Assembly: GCA_011799875.1 (NCBI GenBank)
Contig: CM022303.1
Location: 62,577,202 to 62,641,201, forward strand
DNA: 64,000 nucleotides
Direction: 5' to 3'
Source: Thinopyrum elongatum
Lineage: Eukaryota; Streptophyta; Magnoliopsida; Poales; Poaceae
Position 1 is the stretch's first letter; the number at the start of each line of letters is the position of its first letter. The notes under the pieces are model-generated. The model was not told where the DNA came from. It was given only the letters and a program-made list of their open reading frames with translations, and ran no database searches. Both the position numbers and the translations under genes were made by a program. Below are positions 56,251 to 64,000 of the stretch, piece by piece.

Positions 56251-58355
56251 CAGCAAACAATGCAATACAGGGCATGCCATGCCTAGGATGCAGTGCAGGG
56301 TTGCCTAAAGATGCACCAAAGTCATTTTAGTTATTTTAGGATTAAAGTTGGATTTATTATCCGGTGTATATGCACTATTCATATACCGGAATCGGGCTAA
56401 AAGTTACGGGTTCTCCTATGTAGGGTGTTCAACATAGAAACAGACGACACGATCAGATTCGTCTCGTCGTTCTGAGCAACTTTCATGTATAAACTTTTTT
56501 GATCTGAGCTACGGTTTATTTATTATGAATTTTCAAAGATTTTGCATTTTCTGGAAATTATTTATTTAATTAAATTCAAATTATCCAAAACAGTAGGAAT
56601 ACTTTTTATACTCATGGAGGGATAGCCCTAGTGTATGACATGTGGGTCCCAGAGGCTGACTCAGCAGCCCAGTCAGCAGATCTTATCCAAAGGAATAGTA
56701 ACAGGGACCCCACATGTCATTCTCAGAGGGGTTAACTTTAGTTATTTTAGCTAAATGGTGTTAATTAGCTGCGGACCCCATATGTCATTGACTAATTAGG
56801 GTGATTAATTGGTGCTTAATTAAGCCAGTGATTAATTAACGTGTGGGGCCCGATTGTCAGTGGCACATTTTGCCACGTCAGCGGGTTGACTTCGGTCAAC
56901 CCTGGTCAAAGGAGGTCAGTGGGTCGCCTGGGCCCACCAGTCAGTGGCCCGAGGTGGGGCAGGCCGGCCACATCGGCGTGGTGCCGGGGAGAGCTCCGGT
57001 GAGCCTCTCCCGCGGCGGCTCTTCGCGGGAGGTGAGCGGAAACGCGGTACAGAGGGTCTCCGGGCCCGCGGTTTGGACCTACGGGTGCGGCCCGGCATTG
57101 CGCACGCAATGGTGACATCGGCCGGCGCCGAGGACGGCCGGAACGTCGCCGTAGACGAGCAGAGGCAGCGCCGGCGTTCGGGCGAGGGTGAAACAGCCGC
57201 AGCAGTAGGCGATAGCTAACACTAAAAGTGGCGAGGTGATCTACGCGCTCGTACGAGCGTAACGGACACCGAAGCGTGACCAGTTGGTCACCGAGAGCGC
57301 GCCGGCGATGAGCCCGTGCGGCGGCGGGCTCGGTCATGGGGAAAGCTACGGCTACGAGGCACGGGAAGGGGCAGAGGAGAGGGGAAAACGGCGCGGCTGC
57401 TTACGGTGCGGCTCACGGTGGCCCTTGTAGGTTTAGGAGCGCAGCGGTTCGCCGGAGACGAGGACGGACGCCGGTGGCAGTAGCGGAAGGGGGCGGCCCG
57501 ATTCGCCGCTAGCGGGGCTCCTCAGCCGCAACTGCTTGCCGCAGGTGACGTGGACGAGTGCTGCGGAGGCGACGGAGACCGTGGTGCAGCGCGGGGACGA
57601 CGACGGCCGCGAGAACAACGACAAGCGGCGGCGAGAGCTCTCGGGACAAAGAGGAAGAAGCGAGCGAACTCGCGTGAGAGGGAGGAGGGAAGGGGGAAGT
57701 GAGTGAGGAGGACCAGGGGAGACGGCCCGGGGTCGGTCTTATCCCTCCCCGCGTCGGTGGCTGCCGCCATGTCGCCGTTCGACCGGCGCGCACGCAGCCA
57801 CGGCGGTGGCGACACGACGAAGGAGAGAGAGGGAGATGGGCCAGGTGGGCCGGAATCGGGGCACTGTGCACTTAGGCCCAGTGCACAGTGCCTCTTTTCT
57901 TTTTTTTCTTTTTTCTTTTATTCTTTTCTGTTACATTTTATTTTTAAGTCCATTTGACTTCTGTAAAATATGTGACTTGCCAAATCAATTACTAGGCAAT
58001 GGTTGGTACTGCCACAAAAAGTTTGGAGGGTTTTTGAATCCATTTGGTATTTTCAAAAATGAAATTGGGTTTAATAGGGCTGTTTTGGGTACTGTTTTGA
58101 TTGCTAGGGCCAGGTATGGAATTCAATAAATGTTGATGTTATTTTTAGAATTGCTTTTGAATTATGTGCTATTTAATGAACATTTTTGCAGCAACATATG
58201 AACAACTTTATTTTGCACTTTGAATTTGAAATGATTTTCAGAGAGAAATTTGATTTGAATCTTTAACCAATGTATCTAAACACTGCAAATGAAGGTGACT
58301 TGGCATTATTAGCAGAGTGTCACAGTGCTAGGTTACATAGGGGTGTTGCAGATGT

Positions 58356-58690
58356 TTATTTAGAGTTCATTTAGAGTTTTTTTAGACTTCATGTTTTTAG
58401 AAATTGTGTGCTTAATTAGATAGTTTTTTAGACTCCATGTGCTTTAGAAATTGTGCTTAGATGGTTATTTAGAGTTCATTTTGATATTCATTTTGTAATG
58501 TGGATGTTAATTTTGTTCAAGTGTGGATCTTAATGGTATTGTGGATCAATGCTATAAAATGTTGTTCAAATTTGCCCATCTAGCTACTATATAGTTGTAA
58601 AAGTTTATTAATTAAATATGAGTAGCATAATAAAAGGATAATTATTGCATAGGAATTTTTTTTCATAGGACTTTGTACTCGACGTCGACG
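58356..58690. other. Remainder of the E2' leader intron
   Basis: The first 115 bp repeat the sequence left of the solo LTR (54010-54124). No coding sequence seen. Confidence 0.6.
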
Positions 58691-59116
58691 ATGCCCGGCC
58701 CGCATCCTCGTCGTCGGATCAGTGGCGACAACCTGTTTGAGAGGCGCCATGTCCGGGACTGGGCTCCGCTGGGCTGGCACTAGGAGGTGCTACCTTCAGG
58801 GGCGCACAGCTTGGTGAGGAACCGGACTCCCGTCATCGACCCGGAGCTTCTTTGGTGGCGGTCGCGTGGGCCACTTTCGGTGCGGAGGCGTCCGTCCCCC
58901 GCGGAGGTGGTACGTCGCCGTGTCAGGGAGGAGGACGAGCACGTCCGTCGCTACATTGTTGCGTTGGACGTCAGGTTCTCCAATACCTGGCAGTGTCTTC
59001 AAGGATCTCAACCGAGCTATGATCATGTGATGGTTCCTTCTCTTTAGGTGTCCACCGCCCGCTCCTCAGGAACCGCGAGTGAACTAGATTCTTTGATAAT
59101 ATTCGATATGTATTAG
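58691..59116 (+). pseudogene. Conserved small CACTA protein, E2' copy
   Basis: Copy of 31332-31757. It shares the TAG in the GWHWE motif and has a second TAG in the SLWVS motif (near 59045), so it decayed further than the A copy. Confidence 0.7.
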
Positions 59117-59330
59117 CTAGTGATGTTATATGATAATATTCAAGATGTATTAGTGATAACATTCGAGATGTATTCGAGATTATATTCGATAATATTCGAG
59201 ATGATGTATTCAAGATTATATTCGAGACGATGTATTCGAGATTATATTCGATAATATTCGAGAAGATGTATTCGAGATTATATTCGATAATATTCGAGAT
59301 GATGTATTCGAGATTATATTCGATGATGCA
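59117..59330. repeat. ATTCGAGA-type minisatellite of E2'
   Basis: Longer than in copy A, with extra GATTATATTCGATAATATTC units. Confidence 0.75.
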
Positions 59331-59425
59331 TATTATCTACTATGATTCAGTTTTTCCTTATTGAATGCTTTCTAATTTGAATACTAAATTGTTTTATCTT
59401 TTTTCTGGATTAGTTAATATGAGCT

Positions 59426-60654
59426 ATGGACAATACCGGCAGAGACGGAGAAGAGACCATGTTCGAAATCATATGCTGCCAGAGCCCAGACAATGAACCT
59501 GAAGATGACGGCTCGCAATATCTGAACAATTCCGGTGAGGGTGAATTTGATGAAGACGAACGAAGAGATGAAGGCCACAACAATGATGACGAAGGAAATG
59601 TTCTTCAAATAACAAAGACCGGCGAGGTATATTTATATAAGGCATCTGGTGATCATTACATGTATTAATTGATTTGTATATATATATATATATATTAACG
59701 AATCGATCTTTCTTCTTTTAGCATATATATATATATATATATTAACGAATCGATCTTTCTTCTTTTAGCCCTCTGGATCGAGCAAATCTTCTACAAGCAG
59801 GGCAGTACGAGGCCCGGCCCAAAGGTTGCAGGCTAGTATAAAGTACAACATCGATGACATCAAAACAAATGGCGAACCGCTTGTTCCTGAAAAGAATGCG
59901 GACAAATTTACTCGTCAATGCGGAGTTATTATCAGGGACCAAATCCCGACCTCCGTTCAAGAATGGAATAAGCCTGCAAAGGGAGATCAAGGAGTTAGTT
60001 TTGTCTCTAAAAGAGCAAAAGATCTGCTTTGGGAATCGCTCATGTGACATTTCACTCTACCAGATCATTTGACAGATGCGGAACGGGAGAAAGTCAAGAA
60101 GAGTGCTCTTAAGAAGATGGCGATAGCATTCTACAACCAAAAGAAAATAATATGGAAAGGCTACGAAGCAGGAGGAAAGCAGACTCCAGCATTCATGGGA
60201 ACACTGGAGAAGGCAAGAGATCACTGGGACTCTTTCGTGAAGTTCAAGAATCGGAAGCAGCTCAGGAACGGTCGAGAATAAACAAGATTAATGCTGCGAA
60301 AAAAAAGTGGCACCATACTTTGGGGCCAGGTGGCTACCAGGTCAGCTGGCCTAAGTGGGATCTCGCTAAGGAACGGATGATTGCTGCAGGGGTCAGTCCA
60401 GTTACATTGAGTTGGCCCAACAAGTGCGGGACTTGGTTTTATGCGCATGGGGGGAAGTTGGACCCAGAGACAGGGCTGGTTATGGAGCGGTCAACTCTTA
60501 AAGAAGCCTCCGATGCTCTACTTGTTGCAATACAAGAGGCTCGAACGGGGGCATTCAAGCCCGAGAGAGAGAATGACGAGCTTACGCGCGCCGTGAAGAA
60601 TCCTGAACACCCGGGACAAACATGTGGCAAAGGCATTGTTCCGTGGTTTGAGGG
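59426..60654 (+). pseudogene. TNPA-like gene of E2', 5' part cut by E3'
   Basis: Exon 1 (MDNTGRDGEETMFEIICC) is open to the GAG before GTATAT. Intron 1 carries a tandem duplication of its 3' end, giving two TTCTTCTTTTAG acceptors (59721 and 59768). Exon 2 is open from 59769 until TGA at 60045-60047 (Ser codon). It then shares the lost base near 60248 with copy A. It ends at PWFEG where E3' starts. Confidence 0.8.
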
Positions 60655-60848
60655 CACTAGTGTAGAATTGGGCTTTAGTCCCGGTTCGTAAGGCCCTTTA
60701 GTGCCGGTTCTGGAACCGGCACTAAAGGGTGGGGACTAAAGCCCCCCCCCCCCTTTAGTCCCGGTTCAACACGAACTGGGTACAAAGGCCCACCACGTGG
60801 CACGAGCACGCGCCGGGGGGCTGGGGGCACCAACCGGGACTAAAAGGT
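60655..60848. repeat. Right terminus and subterminal foldbacks of E3'
   Basis: TTTAGTGCCGGTTCTGGAAC with GAACCGGCACTAAAGGG is kept. The last pair has lost one arm relative to copy A (near 60828). Confidence 0.85.
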
Positions 60849-61121
60849 TCAGGGGTTTTGGGTTTATGGTTTATTTTTCCTTTTAGTTTTGTGTTTTCCA
60901 TTAAATTCTTTTTCATTTCAAACATATTTTACAATACTACATATTGTACACGTTATGCATATATATAAATAGAATTTCTCGTAGAACCGATCATATATAT
61001 ATATATATATCATCGAATGTCCCGCATGACCATTCACACATACACATGTATATATATATATATAATTTGGTATATATATACAATTTCTCCTACAATCTGC
61101 AGATCATTACATATGGAGGCA
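60849..61121. other. AT-rich 3' flank of the E3' gene
   Basis: TATATA runs and no supported ORF. Confidence 0.5.
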
Positions 61122-64000
61122 TTACAGCTTGTAATAGTATTCTCCTTTGGGATCGATGACCTGGTCTAGCAAAAATCCAGCTATTTCCTGTTGGATTGCT
61201 CGTACGCGAGCCGCTGGTAGGAGCTTATCCCGCATCTCCTTCATCTTTCTATCATCTTTTCTCCTTTCGGACACCATCATGTGAATGTTCTCGCAAACGT
61301 AGTATGCACATAAATCTGCCCCCGGCGCCTGCTTCAGGGCCTTTATGAGAATCGAATTCAATCAGATAATAATTAATCAAGCAGGATAATGGTATTGAAA
61401 CTAGAATTAAGGAGATGGTAGCTAGCTGGTACTAGGTACTTAATTAATTACCTTGGGTCGACACCATTTCAGCTCTTTTTTCCATTGGCCGTCAACCTGT
61501 TTGATGAACTTTTCCCAAGCCCTGCCCGCCGGCAAATAAAATGAATAAAGGAGTTATTAATTAGTTGATATTAGGAAATGACGAACTAAAGAGGCCGACA
61601 TATAGTTCGATAATGATTGAAATTACCTGTCGACCATCCCCCTCACGATTGAGTAGTCATTAACGTCTTTAAGAAGTGAGTCCAGTACTTGAACTTTTCC
61701 CTCGTCAACTTCAATGATTAACAAGATCCAGTGGAAACTGCATGCGCACACGTTTGCATGTGTAATTAAGCGGGCATGTGCATAACTCATCAACCACCCT
61801 AAACCCTCTATACACTTATTAACATCTAGCTAGTAAGCAAAAACAGAATTTGTAGTACAAGACAGTGTTACTCACCCGAAGTTGTAAGGAAGTAGTATTT
61901 CTGGACAGGTATTTAAGCGCACCAAGAACTCTAGCAAGCTTTTCTCTGTGTTTTTTCGTTCCCATGGACGCGTCCATGTCTCTTGATTACTGGTATTTGG
62001 ATCAATGAACCCAATGCCATAGCGTCCAGCTTTTTTCATTTCATACATCTTCATTCTGCATTATACCACAGAAAAGAATATATTGAGGATAATTACAGGT
62101 AATGATCAACGAGCACTACAGCTAGCTAGAGACTTAATTAAATTACATAAAGAAATCACTTACAGACAATAGCAACTGACGATAGATTAGTCGAGTGCGT
62201 CTTGATTGAATAACTGAAACAGTTCTGTATAATCAATTTACAGAGCATTTTCATGGTGGTAATGCTCTGGCCTGACTCTCACCATGAGGGACTCTTGATC
62301 TGTAGTCTTGGTTTCTTTCATGTACCATTCATGCAATTCATACATTCTCGTTGATAGACTCTTGATCTCCTCGGGCTTGACCAGAGGTTAGCCGCGGGCA
62401 TATTTCCGTTTTAGTTGCTCCTCGGTAAAAGTTTCCATGGGCTCGATGCCTAGGAGTTGTTCTACAGTGACACCGGCCTCTTCATCCTGCCTTCTATGAT
62501 CGTTGGTTATTACCAGCTGATCGGCGCCGGTACTCACATGTGTTGGTACAATGAGCGGGGGGATCGATTGCACCGCCTATTCTCCCAGCTAGGGAACAAT
62601 TTTCCCGCTTTTTTTGGCTGCTGCTTGGCTTGAGCTCGAGCTCGACTCCTTGTTTTGTGCTTGATATGACTTCTTGATTTGGCGTTCATAGTTTGAGTCA
62701 ACATGCTTGGGAGCTGGTGGTTGAGCCATATGAATAAAGTGGTCAATGACATGCTCAGGTACATTCTCCTTTGGCGGCGGGGGCGGTTTCGGTCCAAAAT
62801 GGGCCTTCACTTGGCCTTGCACCTCGATCTCATTTTCCTCTTCGGTCAGGTCGTAAGGCAACAGAGGAAGAGGCTTGAGGCTTGGACCAAATTGGTATCT
62901 CTTGCCTCCTTTTGTACCGCTAGCCGCCGTAGCTGCGGCGCCTCTCTTCCGCTGTTGCTTAGGCAGCGGAGCCCGCTGAGGCGGCGGAGACGGCTGACGC
63001 GGTATCTGACCTGGAGGAGAAGGACTGGGCTGACGCGGTGCCGGACTTGGAGGAGGAGGAGTGGGCTGATATGGTGCCGAACTTGGAGGAGGAGGAGTGG
63101 GCTGACGCATTGGCGGACTTGGAGGAGCAGGAGTCTGCTTAGGCGGTAGCTGACTTGGAGGAGCGGGAGTTTGCTGGCGCGGTGGCGGACTTGGAGGAGG
63201 AGCCGGCTGACGCGGTGTTGGTGCCCTTGGGAAGGTGATGCAATCCTTTCTCCATAGAATGATACGATGTATGGCCTCTCCCAGTGTGAGCTCGTCGTCA
63301 CCTCCAGGAATGTCAAGCTCTAGCCCCGAATATTGTGCCACCACTTCATCAACCGTGACACGAGCATAGCCAGCTGGAATCGGATTGCAATGGAAGGTTG
63401 CTTTAGGGGGATTTGTATAAGCAACGCCGTCCGCCATCTTCATGGATATGTTCTTCATTTTAAAGTGTAGCTCACAATTAGTGTTATCCATGATGTCATC
63501 CACAGGGTATCTATCCAGCAGTGTCTCATCGCCCGGGGCGGAACCCATGCTGCTTCTCGGTATGGATGGGACGGTGCTATCCAATGCTGGACCCGCTAGC
63601 AGCTGCCGCTGCTGAGACCCCCTTTCCTGGCTAAGTGAGTCGATCTGCTGCTGCTGCCGCTGGAAAGCGAGTGCCAACTCCGCGTGCTTTGATTCTACGA
63701 TGCGAAGGCGGTCTGCTTCCTACTTCCTCTCCTCCTCCTCCGGCTTCCTCTTCTTCTCCTCCTGCATCTTCTTTCTCGCACGGCTTCTGTAGTCGGCGTT
63801 CCAGTCCGCAAACCCCTCAAACCACGGAACAACGCCTTTGCCACGTGTTCTTCCCGGGTGTTCAGGATTCTTCAGGGCACGCGTAAGCTCATCGTTCTCT
63901 CTCTTGGGCGTGAACACCCCCGTTTGAGCCTCTTCTATTGCAACAATTAAATAGAGGTCGGCTCCTTTAAGACTTGCCCGGTCCAAAATCTTGCCTGTCT
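61122..64000 (-). pseudogene. TNPA-like plus Ulp1 protease gene of E3' (partial)
   Basis: The last Ulp1 exons are fused into one frame here (MNSILIKALKQAPGADLC to GEYYYKL, 61361-61122), because copy A's intron between the LCAYYVC exon and the last exon is shortened. The catalytic Asp is kept (VLDS, 61680-61682). The proline-rich linker and coiled-coil part (62589-63677) is open for 362 codons with no 211-bp duplication. A TAG precedes LGE near 62587, TAG interrupts KYARG near 62388, and TAG lies near 63722. The gene continues beyond the window. Confidence 0.8.

Larger units (their letters stand above)
54125..58350 (-). mobile_element. Solo LTR of a related Ty3/gypsy family (4226 bp)
   Basis: Read on the minus strand it starts TGCAACACCCC and ends GGGTCGTCACA, with target site GATGT on both sides (54120-54124 and 58351-58355). 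No primer site or coding region follows. Its 3' third aligns well with LTR 1 and LTR 2 (CTAATCATACACGCAAATGC on the plus strand), while other parts are diverged or unalignable. It is thus a relative and not the same element. It lies in the leader intron of the E2' second gene. Confidence 0.9.
47390..60654 (+). mobile_element. CACTA element E2', copy B of E2
   Basis: Collinear with 10705-33224 but without the gag-pol element. The empty target TATGG lies at 50478-50482. It carries a private solo LTR at 54125-58350 and ends at E3' (60655). Confidence 0.88.
60655..64000 (-). mobile_element. CACTA element E3', inverted, runs off the window
   Basis: The terminus CACTAGTGTAGAATTGGG is at 60655, at the same E2' codon as E3 in E2. 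Subterminal foldbacks (60676-60848) follow, then the minus-strand gene. It is collinear with 33225-36895. Confidence 0.88.

Noticed and set aside
55074..57871. Many ORFs in the solo LTR considered as host genes
   Set aside because: The whole segment is bounded by TG...CA ends with a GATGT target site and aligns in part with the other LTRs.
54125..58350. Solo LTR considered as a third LTR of the gag-pol element
   Set aside because: It is in the other orientation, has another target site, and differs widely from LTR 1 and LTR 2 over much of its length.

Overview
The window looks like intergenic DNA from a large cereal genome, most likely a Triticeae grass (wheat, barley, rye or Aegilops type). 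It holds nested class II CACTA (En/Spm) elements and Ty3/gypsy long terminal repeat (LTR) sequences, and I recognise no ordinary host gene. The species-group call is inference from the CACTA protein families, the TTTAGTCCCGGTTGG foldback repeats and the roughly 4 kb LTRs.

Layout of copy A. 1-9388 is the right part of a CACTA element (E1): a decayed TNP2-type transposase end, a 337-bp tandem repeat, a foldback array with a TATA box, a small conserved ORF, and a second multi-exon gene joining a Ptta/En/Spm (TNPA-like) domain to a Ulp1 (C48) protease domain. 9389-10704 is a spacer. 10705-33224 is a second CACTA element (E2) with its left end, a coiled-coil/membrane ORF, TNP2, the 337-bp repeat and the start of the second gene. 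E2's TNP2 is split at 13730 by an LTR retrotransposon (target site TATGG). This now appears as an LTR (13731-17699), a 706-bp copy of flanking transposase, a 40-bp LTR stub, PBS-gag-pol, and the 3' LTR (23428-27459). At 33225 an inverted third CACTA element (E3) interrupts E2's second gene and runs on the minus strand to about 38594.

Layout of copy B. From 38596 the order starts again at the point equivalent to 1917: E1' (to 46156), spacer, E2' (47390-60654) and E3' (60655 to the window end). The two copies are very similar throughout, so the window holds most of a tandem segmental duplication with a period of about 36.7 kb. Copy B has no gag-pol element and preserves the empty TATGG site at 50478-50482. 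It has instead a private minus-strand solo LTR of a related family (54125-58350, target site GATGT). The LTR insertions therefore followed the duplication.

Almost every transposon gene carries stops or frameshifts, many of them shared between copies A and B and so older than the duplication. The most interesting item is a small split reading frame inside the LTRs. It has matching exon ends, phase and GC-AG-type splice signals in two diverged LTR families, with only 3-bp-multiple indels. Other notable items are the complex LTR/flank duplication, the swapped GC/CT-rich block between the two LTRs, a 108-bp G tract, and the inverted E2/E3 gene copies that could form hairpin RNA.
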